Source of the DNA: Streptosporangiaceae bacterium
Lineage (GTDB): Bacteria > Actinomycetota > Actinomycetes > Streptosporangiales > Streptosporangiaceae
DNA: 43,315 bases
Assembly (NCBI GenBank): GCA_019245115.1
Contig: JAFARZ010000250.1
Coordinates: forward strand, 1-43,315
Direction: 5' to 3'
A program made the position numbers and the translations under genes. A model generated the notes under the pieces. It did not search any database, was not told where the DNA came from, and was given only the letters and a program-made list of their open reading frames with translations. This document shows, in pieces, positions 8,587 to 17,121 of the stretch (position 1 is the first letter of the stretch; every line of letters begins with the position of its first letter).

Positions 8587-9404
8587 CTTTCCTCGGCAAT
8601 CTGCGCGATGAGGGCCAGCGAATCGGCTGCGGCCAGCGCTTCGGTCTGGAGGTGCCGGAAGCGCGTCGCCAGCATGCCGACCGTCGCTGCATCCTCGACG
8701 AGCCTACCGTCGGCCATGTCTTCCACACTAGCGGTTGCGCTCGCGTCGGCCTTCTCCGCTATCCAGACCGAACCTTGCAGGCCGACATGCACGCTGCTGG
8801 TCAGGATCTGGGTGGTGACGTTTGGGTGCTGCGACATCTCCGCAACGTGACGAAGAGCCTCATACATCACCTTGGGACCGCCTACCTCGCTGTGCAGCAC
8901 CGCCGCGTCCAGCACGAACCACACGAGCGGCGGCTCATCTCGGGTCAGCACCGCCTGCCGCGCCAGGCGCGCCGCTACACGCTCGGCCACCTCCCCGTCG
9001 CTGACGTTGGGATGCCGCGACAGCACCGCACGAGCGTAGTCCTCGGTCTGCAACAGTCCCGGAACCAAGGCGGGTTCGAACGCGTACAGTGCGGTTGCCT
9101 CCGCCTCATCCTGGGTGAATGGGCGGAACGGCACGGCGAACGGCGCGTTCCAGTCGCGCGACTCCGCGTAGAACCTCGCGAACCAGCCATCGAAGTGGGG
9201 GAACGCCTCGTCGCACACCTCGGCGAAATGCCGGTCCGGCGCGACGAACCCGGTCTCGATCCGGGACACCGTGGACCCATCACACGGCACCATCGCCGCC
9301 AGGCCGACCAGGCTCATCCGAGCCTGGATACGGGCCCGGCGCACCTCGCTGCCGAAGAAATGCAGCGGGCTCGCGCTGGGGGTCAGCTCGCGTGGCCGTC
9401 CCAT
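8574..9404 (-). CDS. XRE-family regulator with DUF5753 domain
   Basis: The 276-residue protein has an N-terminal helix-turn-helix at about 18-75 (EVRRARIQARMSLVGLAAMVPCDGSTVSRIETG), followed by a DUF5753 domain recognisable by ALVPGLLQTEDYARAVL and the run of small motifs to the C-terminus. This is the standard DNA-binding partner of DUF397 proteins in actinomycetes. It overlaps the DUF397 gene by 13 bases and starts 3 bases after the stop of an acidic unknown protein, so the three form one operon. Autoregulation from the region upstream of 9965 is likely by analogy. The start at 9404 is an ATG near that stop, consistent with coupled translation. Confidence 0.92.
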   Translation of the reverse strand: MGRPRELTPSASPLHFFGSEVRRARIQARMSLVGLAAMVPCDGSTVSRIETGFVAPDRHFAEVCDEAFPHFDGWFARFYAESRDWNAPFAVPFRPFTQDEAEATALYAFEPALVPGLLQTEDYARAVLSRHPNVSDGEVAERVAARLARQAVLTRDEPPLVWFVLDAAVLHSEVGGPKVMYEALRHVAEMSQHPNVTTQILTSSVHVGLQGSVWIAEKADASATASVEDMADGRLVEDAATVGMLATRFRHLQTEALAAADSLALIAQIAEERWNT

Positions 9405-9407
9405 CGT

Positions 9408-9965
9408 TCAGCCCGCCGTCGGCTTCGGGAGATAGGCACGCATCACCGCGGCGGGGAGCACGGACGCGTCAAGCGCCGACGCGACCTCGATCGCCGTCTC
9501 GATCAGATCGAGGTAATCCCACCAGCCCTTGTCTTTGTCAGGACGGTAGACGACGGTGGCCCGCTGCGCGACGATGATCGCCAGCCGGGCGGCGCTCGCC
9601 CCATCGGAGATCACGTCTTCCGGTGCTCGCGCCTCGAGCACTGCCCGGGAGAGGTATGCGTAGATGGCGTCAGAAGCGTCCGCTCCCTGGCGGTCGTCCT
9701 CGCGTGCCGCGATCGTCGGGCTTTCCAGATCCTTGCCCTCCAGGGCGGCCTTCTCGTCCGTGGTATCCGCGTAATCGCTCCAGCTGTTGGGACTGTCCGG
9801 CCGACCATGGTTACGATAGGCGGTTTCCGGATCGTTTCCCGCGGCGTAGTTCTCGGTATCGGGGTCAACGTCATATGCAATTTCACCGGCCGCCGAATGA
9901 GTTTCGGTGATCTTGACGCTATCCGCGGCCGGGTCGTGGCCGCCGCTGTCTCGGTCTGCCGACAT
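9408..9965 (-). CDS. Acidic hypothetical protein, first gene of the XRE/DUF397 operon
   Basis: I do not recognise this 185-residue protein. The first 110 residues or so are strongly acidic, rich in Asp, Ser and Ala, with little predicted secondary structure. Residues about 110-185 look folded and helical (DAIYAYLSRAVLEAR; SAARLAIIVAQRATVVY; DYLDLIETAIEVASALDASVLPAAVMRAYLP). There is no signal peptide and no cysteine. The ATG at 9965 has AGGGAG at 6 bases. Only 3 bases separate it from the regulator gene, so it is probably co-transcribed and functionally linked. An acidic disordered N-terminus on a helical domain would fit a DNA mimic, an inhibitor or a partner of the regulator, but that is guesswork. 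Confidence 0.75.
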   Translation of the reverse strand: MSADRDSGGHDPAADSVKITETHSAAGEIAYDVDPDTENYAAGNDPETAYRNHGRPDSPNSWSDYADTTDEKAALEGKDLESPTIAAREDDRQGADASDAIYAYLSRAVLEARAPEDVISDGASAARLAIIVAQRATVVYRPDKDKGWWDYLDLIETAIEVASALDASVLPAAVMRAYLPKPTAG

Positions 9966-10197
9966 GGCCGCTCCCTGGCCTCATGAACGTAGAGGCACCA
10001 CCGCAGCCGACCCGAAGAATGCCAGGTCAACTGCGGTTAAGCCGGCTCGACTACGCCCTTGACTGGCCAATAGGCATGAGTGTATCCACCATAGGAGCAG
10101 CAATCCACATGTGGCCGGAATCCATACCCTTTGACCACGATAATGGTGACCTTGGCGCTGAAAATGATCACGCATAGGGCGTCATTCGAGCCCGGGA

Positions 10198-10250
10198 CAT
10201 GATCATGGGTCGTTTGCGGTAACTATTCCCGCATTTGACCCATGATCATG
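10198..10250. repeat. Large inverted repeat (22-bp arms) between the XRE operon and the SDR gene
   Basis: The arms are 10198-10219 and 10229-10250 with a 9-base loop. Nineteen of 22 positions pair, and the outer 14 (CATGATCATGGGTC / GACCCATGATCATG) are perfect. The right arm contains a perfect 14-bp palindrome CCCATGATCATGGG (10239-10252). It lies 40 bases beyond the stop of the SDR gene on the minus strand, so it may end that transcript. No T-tract follows, so a protein-binding site or REP-like element is equally possible. The rest of 9966-10290 holds the putative promoter of the acidic-protein operon and nothing else I can name. Confidence 0.6.
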
Positions 10251-10290
10251 GGAGGTGGCGGGCTGGGCGGGGGCGCGCGAGGCGGGGGGG

Positions 10291-11130
10291 TTAGGTGCGG
10301 CGGCGGCCGGCTTCCAGGAAGGCGCCGGGGGTGGCGTACTTGCCTTTGGCGAAGGGAGAGTCGCCGCCGATAGTGGTCAGGCCGCCATCCACGACCATGG
10401 TGTGGCCGGTGATGAACGCCGCGTCGTCGCTGACCAGGAAGCTGACCGCGGCCGCGATGTCGTCCGGCAAGCCGGGCCTGTTCCGGGGCGCGCCCTTGGC
10501 CAGCGCCTCGGTGACCCGGGAAATAGCGCTGGCCTCGCCGAGCACGAGGTCGGCGGTCATGGCCGAGACGACGGCGCCGGGCATCACGGCATTGACCCGG
10601 ATGCCGTGCTCGCGAAGCTCGGCGGCGACCGAGCGCATGAGCCCGAGGATCCCGGCCTTCGCCGCGCTGTAGGCGTGGTTGCCGATGCCGCCGACGACCG
10701 CCGCCGGGCTGGTGGTGGCGATGATCACGCCGCTGCCGCGCGGGATCATCACCCGGGCCGCGTGCTTCATGGCCAGGAACACACCCCGCAGGTCGACGGC
10801 CCAGGTAAGGTCCACATCGGCCATCCTGGCCTTCTCGATCGGGCCATATGCGCCGAAGATCCCGGCATTGGCGAACATCACGTCGAGCCGCCCGAATCCG
10901 GCCACGGCCAGGTCCACGGCCGCGGCGACGTCCGGCTCGCTGCTCACGTCGGTGGCGATGGAGCGGCAGCGCGCGCCGGACTCCGCGGCCAGCTTGGCGG
11001 CGGCGTCGCCTTGGACGTCGGCGATCACGACGCTGGCCCCGTCCGCGATCAGCCGCCGCACGGTGCCCGCACCTATCCCGCTGGCCCCGCCGGTGACCAC
11101 GGCGACCTTGCCCGCCAGCCGCCCGGTCAC
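10291..11130 (-). CDS. Short-chain dehydrogenase/reductase
   Basis: A classical SDR of 279 residues: cofactor motif TGGASGIG (13-20), NAG (88-90), and catalytic Ser141, Tyr154 and Lys158 (YSAAK) at normal spacing. The acidic Asp38 after the second strand (VVIADV) favours NAD(H). It oxidises or reduces a hydroxyl/keto group. I start it at GTG 11130 because it overlaps the stop of the upstream SnoaL-like gene (GTGA), implying coupled translation; the longer frame upstream is antisense-type sequence. In this locus an alcohol-to-ketone step feeding the monooxygenase is plausible (inference). C-terminal residues after GGLTTIGGDSP are a short extension of unknown role. Confidence 0.92.
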   Translation of the reverse strand: MTGRLAGKVAVVTGGASGIGAGTVRRLIADGASVVIADVQGDAAAKLAAESGARCRSIATDVSSEPDVAAAVDLAVAGFGRLDVMFANAGIFGAYGPIEKARMADVDLTWAVDLRGVFLAMKHAARVMIPRGSGVIIATTSPAAVVGGIGNHAYSAAKAGILGLMRSVAAELREHGIRVNAVMPGAVVSAMTADLVLGEASAISRVTEALAKGAPRNRPGLPDDIAAAVSFLVSDDAAFITGHTMVVDGGLTTIGGDSPFAKGKYATPGAFLEAGRRRT

Positions 11131-11588
11131 GGCCAGCGCACCGGGTGCTCGTCGGTCATGGCGCCGGCCATGTCCGTCCAGGGCAGCGCGTAGCTGAACT
11201 CGAGGGTCCGCCGAGCGAACCGCCACACGCCATCAACCCGCGCGTAGTCGTCCAGGTAGCGCATCGCGCACAGCACGGTCTGCCCGGCGATGGCCAGTTC
11301 CCCTCGAGCCGCCACCACCCCGCTGGCGTGGTCGTCGTCGGCGAAACGCAGGACCTGCCCGATCGCCGTGTGGATGGTCCGGCCGTATCCCGACCTGATC
11401 GACCGGAGCGCACCGATCACCTTATGGCGGCCGGTCACGCCCGCCATCTCGGCGTCGTCGGTGAACAGGCCGGCCAGGACGTCCCAGTCCGAGTCATCCA
11501 TCGCCAGGCAGTAGCGGTCGGCCAGCTCGCGCAGCTCGGCGCGGTCCTCGAGGCGCCGTATCCGCCGCACCAGGTCATCGGAATCCAT
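11127..11588 (-). CDS. SnoaL-like / nuclear transport factor 2-fold protein
   Basis: This 153-residue protein has the features of the SnoaL-like (NTF2-fold) group: a helical N-terminus with the typical RAELRELADRYCLAMDDSDWDVLAGLFTDDAEM motif, then sheets ending in DGVWRFARRTLEFSYALPW. Members are isomerases, dehydratases or non-catalytic binding proteins acting on small cyclic molecules. It overlaps the SDR gene by 4 bases and both are divergent from the acyl-CoA synthetase. The ATG at 11588 has GGAGGG at 6 bases. The function is not determined; the catabolic context suggests help with a cyclic or hydroxylated intermediate. Confidence 0.85.
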   Translation of the reverse strand: MDSDDLVRRIRRLEDRAELRELADRYCLAMDDSDWDVLAGLFTDDAEMAGVTGRHKVIGALRSIRSGYGRTIHTAIGQVLRFADDDHASGVVAARGELAIAGQTVLCAMRYLDDYARVDGVWRFARRTLEFSYALPWTDMAGAMTDEHPVRWP

Positions 11589-11636
11589 AGGCACCCTCCG
11601 GCCCACAATATGCGTCGAATGATTATCATAGTTGAC
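11589..11636. promoter_or_regulatory. Divergent promoter of SnoaL/SDR and acyl-CoA synthetase
   Basis: A 48-base A/T-rich gap holds the near-palindrome ATGATTATCAT (about 11619-11629). It offers a -10-like TATCAT on the plus strand and TATGAT on the minus strand. The synthetase ATG at 11637 lies only a few bases after it with no ribosome site, so the synthetase mRNA may be nearly leaderless. The minus-strand TATGAT resembles the -10 elements of the ABC importer promoters. Confidence 0.4.
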
Positions 11637-13283
11637 ATGACGACGCGGTACTACACCGACCTCAAACCGGCCGAGACCGACCTGAGCCGCTGGACTGTGG
11701 CACATGTCCTGCGAGAGCACGCGGAACAGCGGCCGGAGGCCGCGTACCTGATCGCGCCCGAGGAAGGCCGGGAGTTCAGCTACGCCCAGATGCTGGACGG
11801 GGCGGAGCGGGTGGCCGGGGGCATGCGGGCCCGCGGCGCGGCCGACGGCGACCGGGTCGTCATCATGGCGTCGAACTGTTCGCGCTTCGTGTTCAGCTGG
11901 CTCGGCTGCGGTGTGGGCGCCCTGGTCGAGGCGCCCATCAACACCGCTTACGAAGGCGAATTCCTGCGTCATCAGGTGAGCCTGGTGGGGGCGCGGTGGG
12001 CGGTGATTGACGACGTGTTCGCGGAACGGTTCACCGTGCTGCGCGACGCGCTGCCCAGCCTGGAGGGCTTCTGGGTCATCGACACCGGGCGGCTGGGCGC
12101 CGCACTGGACACGCTGCGCGGCGCGGGCTGGAGCGCCGAGCCTTGGGACACGCTGCTGGCGGCGGACCGGCTCGCACTGCCCGACCCCGCGCCGCACCAG
12201 CTGGCGTCGGTCTTCTACACCTCGGGCACCACCGGACCGTCCAAGGGCGTCTCGATGCCGCACGGCCAGATGTACATGTTCGGCTCGATCGTGGTCAGCC
12301 TCACCCGGCTGACCAGCACCGACACCTACCTGACCGTGACGCCGCTGTTCCACGGGAACGCGCAGTTCATGGCCGCATACCCGGCCCTGATCGCGGGCGG
12401 GCGGCTGGTCATCCGGTCTCGCTTCAGCGCCAGCCGGTGGGCGGACCAGTTGCGGGAGAACCAGGTGACCGTGACGAACATGATCGGCGTCATGATGGAC
12501 TTCATCTGGAAGCAACCCCGGCGTCCCGACGACGCGGACAACGTGCTGCGCTGTGTGTACGCGGCGCCCACGGCCTTCTCGGTGCTGCCGGAGTTCATGG
12601 AACGGTTCGGTGTCGAAGCGTTCGTCGACGCGTTCGGCCTCACCGAGACATGCGCCCCGATCATCTCGCCGTACGGCGAGATGCGCCCGGCCGGGTCCCA
12701 GGGCCTGCTGGCCAGCGAGTGGTTCGAGGCCCGGCTGGTGGACCCGGAAACGGATCAGGAGGTACCGGTGGGGAGCGTGGGCGAACTCGTCGTCCGTTAC
12801 AAGCACCCATGGACGTGCAGCCTCGGCTACTACGGGATGCCGGACAAGACGGCGCAGGCGTGGCGCAACCTGTGGTTCCACACCGGTGACGCGCTGCGCC
12901 GCGACGAGGAGGGCTGGTACTACTTCGTCGACCGGTACAAGGACACGCTGCGCCGCCGTGGCGAGAACGTCTCTTCCTACGAGGTCGAGCAGGTGATCCT
13001 GGCCCATCCCGCGGTGACCGAATGCGCGGTGATCGGCGTCCCGTCCGAGGTGGAGGCGGGCGAGGACGAGGTGATGGCGGTAATCGTCACGGGTGCCGCG
13101 GTCTCCGCCACCGAGATCTTCGGCTGGTGCACGGGCCGGATGCCGGCGTTCGCCATCCCGCGGTTCATCCGGTTCGCCGACGCCCTGCCTCGCACGCCGT
13201 CGGAGAAGATACGCAAGGCCGAGCTGCGCGACCAGGGCACCTCCGGCGCGTTCGACCGGACGGCACTACCGCCAGCGACGTGA
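11637..13283 (+). CDS. Acyl-CoA synthetase (AMP-forming)
   Basis: The 548-residue enzyme of the ANL superfamily shows the phosphate loop YTSGTTGPSKGV (about 197-208), the FGLTE motif, WFHTGD, the hinge region DRYKDTLRRRGENVSSYEVE, and a C-terminal LPRTPSEKIRKAEL with the catalytic Lys. It activates a carboxylic acid with ATP and CoA; the short tail after the Lys is normal. RRRGENVSS instead of the more common KSGGxNVxP resembles crotonobetaine/carnitine-CoA ligase-like members. I choose ATG 11637, because sequence upstream in frame is antisense to the SnoaL gene. It converges on the importer binding-protein gene. A role in activating the acid released by ester cleavage is inferred. Confidence 0.93.
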   Translation: MTTRYYTDLKPAETDLSRWTVAHVLREHAEQRPEAAYLIAPEEGREFSYAQMLDGAERVAGGMRARGAADGDRVVIMASNCSRFVFSWLGCGVGALVEAPINTAYEGEFLRHQVSLVGARWAVIDDVFAERFTVLRDALPSLEGFWVIDTGRLGAALDTLRGAGWSAEPWDTLLAADRLALPDPAPHQLASVFYTSGTTGPSKGVSMPHGQMYMFGSIVVSLTRLTSTDTYLTVTPLFHGNAQFMAAYPALIAGGRLVIRSRFSASRWADQLRENQVTVTNMIGVMMDFIWKQPRRPDDADNVLRCVYAAPTAFSVLPEFMERFGVEAFVDAFGLTETCAPIISPYGEMRPAGSQGLLASEWFEARLVDPETDQEVPVGSVGELVVRYKHPWTCSLGYYGMPDKTAQAWRNLWFHTGDALRRDEEGWYYFVDRYKDTLRRRGENVSSYEVEQVILAHPAVTECAVIGVPSEVEAGEDEVMAVIVTGAAVSATEIFGWCTGRMPAFAIPRFIRFADALPRTPSEKIRKAELRDQGTSGAFDRTALPPAT

Positions 13284-13400
13284 CGTGTTGCGGATCCGCC
13301 CGCACCCCGGCTTCGAGGACCGGGTGACCGTCGCGGCGCGCCTGGCCGATCGAGCAGGCCTTCGACACCCTCAGCCGCCTCAGGTAACCGAACAAAATGG

Positions 13401-14609
13401 CTATCCGAGTCCCCACAGCGCCTCGTACTGGGACTTGTAGTTCAGCACCACCGGGAACGCCTGGCTGGTGTCGGGAGCATTTGACGGGGTCAGCACCCAC
13501 AGCGGCGGCGCGACCGATGGCGTCACCGGCACGCCGGCCGCGTTCTGCGCGGCCGCGGTGACCATGGACCACAGCGCCTCGTAGTACGGGAAGGCCACGT
13601 CCACGGCCTGCTGGCCGGAGTGCAGGTACTGCAGGTTGGTCGGGGTCGCACCCTGGCCGACGATCTTCACGCTGGACAGGCCGGCGTTCTTGAGCGCGGC
13701 GGGCAGGCCGATCGTGAGGCCATCGGTGGCGGCCACGACGTAGTTGACAGACGGGTGCGACCGCAGGTACGCGGCGATCGTGGCCGGCGCGTTCGCGATG
13801 TTGGCGAGGGCTATGTCAAGCTCGCTGACCTTGCAGGACGGGCAATAGGTAGCCATCCCGGCCTTGTAGTCGGCGACGGCGGTGGTCAGGATCGGCAGCG
13901 ACGGCAGGTTAACGATCAGCGAGTTCGCCGTGTCCTTCGAGTCGGCCGCGACAAAGGCCGCCTGCGCGCCGCCGATCGGCCCGATCTGGGAGGGAACGTC
14001 GTTGGCGTAACCAATCCCGGTCGTGGATCCGGCCGCATCGGTGACGCAGCACCCGGCGATGAACGTCCCGTTCGCCTTGAGCGCCGGAACCTCCGAGGCG
14101 AAGGTGGACTGCGGAATCGCCGAGTACAGCACCGCGGCCGGCTTGGCCCGGACGACCTGATCGAAGTCGCTCTTCCACTGCTGGGGCGTCCCGTCGTTGT
14201 TGAGGATGACGGTCTTCCAGCCGAGGAGGCTGTCCGCCTGCTGAACGATGGGACCTTCCTGTGTGCACTCGGGCGAGGCGCCGCAGGTGATGAAGTAGAC
14301 CGTCTTCCCCTTCGGGACCGGCTTGGTGACCTTGACCGTGCTGGTGATCTGGGTCGGCCTGGCTTCGACCTGGGCCAGGAACGCCTGAGCCTTGGCCAGT
14401 CCGGCCTGGTCAGCGCCGCTGAGTCCGTTGGTCCCGCTCGACGTGGAGCCGCCTGACGTGGCGCCGCCCGACGCTGAGCCGTTCGACGAGGAGGCGCTCG
14501 AACCGCAGGCCGCGGCGAGCAGGACAGCCGTGCCCGCGGCGAGCGACGCCATCAGGCGACGAGCAGGCAGACGACGAGCAAGCAGGCGAGGTCTGCGTAG
14601 GTTGATCAT
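13401..14609 (-). CDS. Sugar-type ABC transporter substrate-binding lipoprotein
   Basis: The 402-residue protein has a lipoprotein signal: an Arg-rich N-terminus, a hydrophobic segment and a lipobox with acylated Cys35 (LLAAAC), then a Ser/Gly-rich linker. The rest matches periplasmic binding protein family 1 (ribose/CUT2 type): KGKTVYFITC, FDQVVRAKPAAVLYS, YLRSHPSVNYVVAATDG, VKIVGQGA. It contains several cysteine pairs (CGASPEC, GCC, CPSC) that could form disulfides outside the cell. The ATG at 14609 has GGAGG at 6 bases. It is expressed from its own promoter (14659-14686) on the same strand as the ATPase and permease genes at 17081-19887 but separated from them. The ligand is not necessarily a sugar, given the neighbouring acyl-CoA genes. 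Confidence 0.92.
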   Translation of the reverse strand: MINLRRPRLLARRLPARRLMASLAAGTAVLLAAACGSSASSSNGSASGGATSGGSTSSGTNGLSGADQAGLAKAQAFLAQVEARPTQITSTVKVTKPVPKGKTVYFITCGASPECTQEGPIVQQADSLLGWKTVILNNDGTPQQWKSDFDQVVRAKPAAVLYSAIPQSTFASEVPALKANGTFIAGCCVTDAAGSTTGIGYANDVPSQIGPIGGAQAAFVAADSKDTANSLIVNLPSLPILTTAVADYKAGMATYCPSCKVSELDIALANIANAPATIAAYLRSHPSVNYVVAATDGLTIGLPAALKNAGLSSVKIVGQGATPTNLQYLHSGQQAVDVAFPYYEALWSMVTAAAQNAAGVPVTPSVAPPLWVLTPSNAPDTSQAFPVVLNYKSQYEALWGLG

Positions 14610-14658
14610 TGGTCCTCCGCTTTGCTGAGAGGTAATTCGATCATGAAATTTGTCACAT

Positions 14659-14686
14659 ATCATAATCATCATTAGCACATCGTCAA
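14659..14686 (-). promoter_or_regulatory. Predicted promoter of the binding-protein gene
   Basis: Read on the minus strand: a -35-like TTGACG (14681-14686), 16 bases, then TATGAT (14659-14664), about 50 bases before the start codon. The -10 is embedded in TTATGATATGTGACA; the core TATGATATGT is shared exactly with the promoter of the ATPase gene. Confidence 0.55.
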
Positions 14687-14856
14687 GCAGGGACAAGGTG
14701 GGTCTACTGGCGGTAACGAGGGGCTGTGGCCCCCTGCCCCCGAACGGAGTCTGGAGGTACGTGACTCGTGCTACCTGTGAGGTATGTGAGACCGATGTGG
14801 ACGGTGACCGCTGTTACCATCCAGAGATTTAAGCCAGAGCCGCAAACCGGCTGGTG

Positions 14857-15678
14857 TTACGGCGTGTCCAGCCGGGCGACTCCGGCCATGCCCCAGTACT
14901 TCCATGGGTCTTCGGGCACGTCGCCGGGGTGGTCGGGACGCCATTGCGGCATCCAGGCCAGGCCGGGTTCGACCATGCTGAAGCCGTCGAAGAACCCGGC
15001 GATCTGCTCGCGGGTCCGCAGGCACAACTGGGCCGCGACCCGGCTGGAGTAGACGGTCTCGTGCTGGTCGGCCAGGCCTGCGTTGGCGTCGCGGCACGCG
15101 TGGCAGATGACCAGATAGCTCCCGGGGGCCATCGCCTTGCGCAAGGTGGTGATGATCTGCCGCGGCTGGTCGGAGTCGGGGATGAAATGCAACACGCACA
15201 GCAGCAGCACCGCGACCGGGCGGGTGAAGTCGATCAGCAGCTGGGTTTCCGGGTCGGCCAGGATCTTGTCCGGCTCGCGCAGGTCGGCGTGGACGATGGT
15301 GGCGTCCGGGTTGTCGTCCAGCATGAGCTGGCTGTGCGCGACGGCGACCTCATCGTTGTCCACGTACACCACCCGTGCCCCGGGCGCGGCGGCCTGGGCG
15401 ACCTGGTGGACGTTCTGCTCGGTGGGGATGCCCGACCCGATATCGAGGAACTGGCGGATGCCCGCCTGCCCGGCCAGGTACCGGACCGCGCGGCCGAGGA
15501 AGGCCCGGTTGGCGCGCATGGTGGCGCGCATGTTGGGGTCCAGCGCGATCAGGACCCGGGCGGCATCCTGGTCGGCGCGGAAGTTGTGGCTGCCGCCCAG
15601 CCAGTAGTCATACACCCGGGCGGTGTTCGCCTTGCCGATGTCCACTCCCGGCGGCACCCAGCCCGGCTGAACGCTCAT
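14857..15678 (-). CDS. SAM-dependent methyltransferase, DUF574 family
   Basis: This 273-residue protein matches the actinobacterial methyltransferase family first named DUF574 (PF04672). Visible are the N-terminal PPGVDIGKANTARVYDYWLGG block, the SAM loop FLDIGSGIPTEQNVH, the acidic VVYVDNDEVAVAHSQ, and LLLCVLHFIPD. Members occur in many copies in Streptomyces-like genomes and their substrates are unknown. The ATG at 15678 has AAGGAGGGG a few bases upstream. It lies between the two parts of the ABC importer and is divergent from the PP2C gene. A GC-rich hairpin (about 14731-14748) in the 247-base gap downstream could end its transcript. Confidence 0.93.
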   Translation of the reverse strand: MSVQPGWVPPGVDIGKANTARVYDYWLGGSHNFRADQDAARVLIALDPNMRATMRANRAFLGRAVRYLAGQAGIRQFLDIGSGIPTEQNVHQVAQAAAPGARVVYVDNDEVAVAHSQLMLDDNPDATIVHADLREPDKILADPETQLLIDFTRPVAVLLLCVLHFIPDSDQPRQIITTLRKAMAPGSYLVICHACRDANAGLADQHETVYSSRVAAQLCLRTREQIAGFFDGFSMVEPGLAWMPQWRPDHPGDVPEDPWKYWGMAGVARLDTP

Positions 15679-15819
15679 GAAGCCCCTCCTTGTGATCGCA
15701 CCCGACCCCAGTGCTGTGGCTATCGTAAGCCAGCCACCGTTAGGGTGGCTTTTGGCCTCGTGTCCCCCAGGACCGCCGGAGCCCCCCCGGCGGCATATGT
15801 GGCCGAAACTGAGGTGCCG

Positions 15820-17121
15820 ATGAGCGATGAGCCGGAGGCCGCGCCCGCCCGCGCCGACGGCACGCCGGGCTTTGTGCTGCCCGCCTGGCTGGAGCTGCTG
15901 AGCAGCACCTCCGATCCAGCCCGTCTGGCACGCCTGATCGTGGAAGCCATCGTGCCCGGTTTCGCCGACGCCGCCGGGGTGTTCGTGCTGGAGCAGACGC
16001 TCACCGGCGGCCCGGCCGACCAGCCAGCCGACACCGAGATCGTGGTGCGCAGGCTCGCCACCATCCTCACCGTGGCGGGCTGCCCGATCCCCGGGGCGGT
16101 GCTGCCGTCGGCGGAAGTGATCGCGTTCGCCGCCGACTCCCCCTACGCCCGGTGCGTGCACCGGCGGGCACCGGTGATCTTCAGCCAGCCTGGCAGCCAG
16201 ACCATCCAGCGGGTGACCCGTGGCGCCCGGATGGCCCTGGCGCGGTACGCGTCCTTCCTCGCCGCGCCGCTGATCGCGCAGGATAAAGTGCTCGGCTACC
16301 TGGTCCTGGGCCGGTCCGCCGGCCAGCGGCCGTTCGGTGACGACGACGCGGCAACGGCCGCGGACCTGGCCGCCCGTGCCGGGACCGGGATCGCCAGCTC
16401 CCTGGCACCCCTGCGCCCGCAGCCCGCCGTCATGCCGCGGCCGAACGGCCGGGCGATCGCCCGGGCGGCCGCGTCACGCCTGGAGATCGCCGGGCGGTGC
16501 CTGCCCGCCGCTGGATACGACGTCGGCGGTGACTGGTATGACATCCTCTCGCTGCCCGGGGAGCGGACCGGGCTGATCGTCGGTGACGTCATGGGCCACG
16601 GACCCGATGCCGCCGAGCTGATGACCAAACTCAGTGGGGCCGCCTACGCTATCGCCGGCCTGGACCTGCCGCCCGCCGACGTGCTGCGGCAGCTCAACCG
16701 CGTCGCCCTCGCACTGCCCTATCCCACCCTCGTCACCTGCGCCTACGCCGTCATCGAACCGGACAGCCAGTCGTGCACGATCGCCACCGCCGGTCACCTT
16801 CCCCCGGTACTGGCCATGCCCGGCGGCACCACCCGGATCCCGGACCTGCCGGCCGGCCAGTCCCTGGGCGTCGGGTCGGCCAGCTACGGGCAAGCCCGCA
16901 TCAAGCTCCCGCCCGGCGCCATCCTCGCCATGTACACCGACGGGCTGGTGGAAACCCGCACCCGCCCCTACGACCACGGTATCCGCGCGCTACGGTCGCT
17001 GCTCGCCCGCGGGCACGAGCACCTGGACGCCACCTGCGAACAGCTCATCACCGCGCTCAGCGAACGCAACGAAGACGACATCACCGTGGTGCTCGCCCGG
17101 ATCCGGGCGAGCCATACCTGA
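15820..17121 (+). CDS. GAF-domain PP2C/SpoIIE-type phosphatase
   Basis: A 433-residue cytoplasmic protein. Residues about 25-190 form a GAF-like sensor (WLELLSSTSDPARLARLIVEAI to PFGDDDAATAADLAARAGTGI). Residues about 215-430 form a PPM/SpoIIE phosphatase with VGGDWYD, VGDVMGHG, GHLPP, YTDGLVE and DDITVVLARI, carrying the metal-binding aspartates. Such proteins dephosphorylate Ser residues, typically on STAS anti-anti-sigma factors, but no anti-sigma or STAS gene is nearby. The ATG at 15820 follows GAGGTG; the upstream open frame covers the methyltransferase antisense and is rejected. The last 41 bases overlap the 3' end of the convergent permease gene. Confidence 0.93.
   Translation: MSDEPEAAPARADGTPGFVLPAWLELLSSTSDPARLARLIVEAIVPGFADAAGVFVLEQTLTGGPADQPADTEIVVRRLATILTVAGCPIPGAVLPSAEVIAFAADSPYARCVHRRAPVIFSQPGSQTIQRVTRGARMALARYASFLAAPLIAQDKVLGYLVLGRSAGQRPFGDDDAATAADLAARAGTGIASSLAPLRPQPAVMPRPNGRAIARAAASRLEIAGRCLPAAGYDVGGDWYDILSLPGERTGLIVGDVMGHGPDAAELMTKLSGAAYAIAGLDLPPADVLRQLNRVALALPYPTLVTCAYAVIEPDSQSCTIATAGHLPPVLAMPGGTTRIPDLPAGQSLGVGSASYGQARIKLPPGAILAMYTDGLVETRTRPYDHGIRALRSLLARGHEHLDATCEQLITALSERNEDDITVVLARIRASHT

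Noticed and set aside
11127..13007. Long minus-strand frame through the acyl-CoA synthetase
   Set aside because: Only its last 153 codons (the SnoaL-like protein) are real; the rest is antisense to the synthetase.
14854..15819. Upstream extension of the PP2C gene
   Set aside because: It is antisense to the methyltransferase gene, and the phosphatase starts naturally at 15820.
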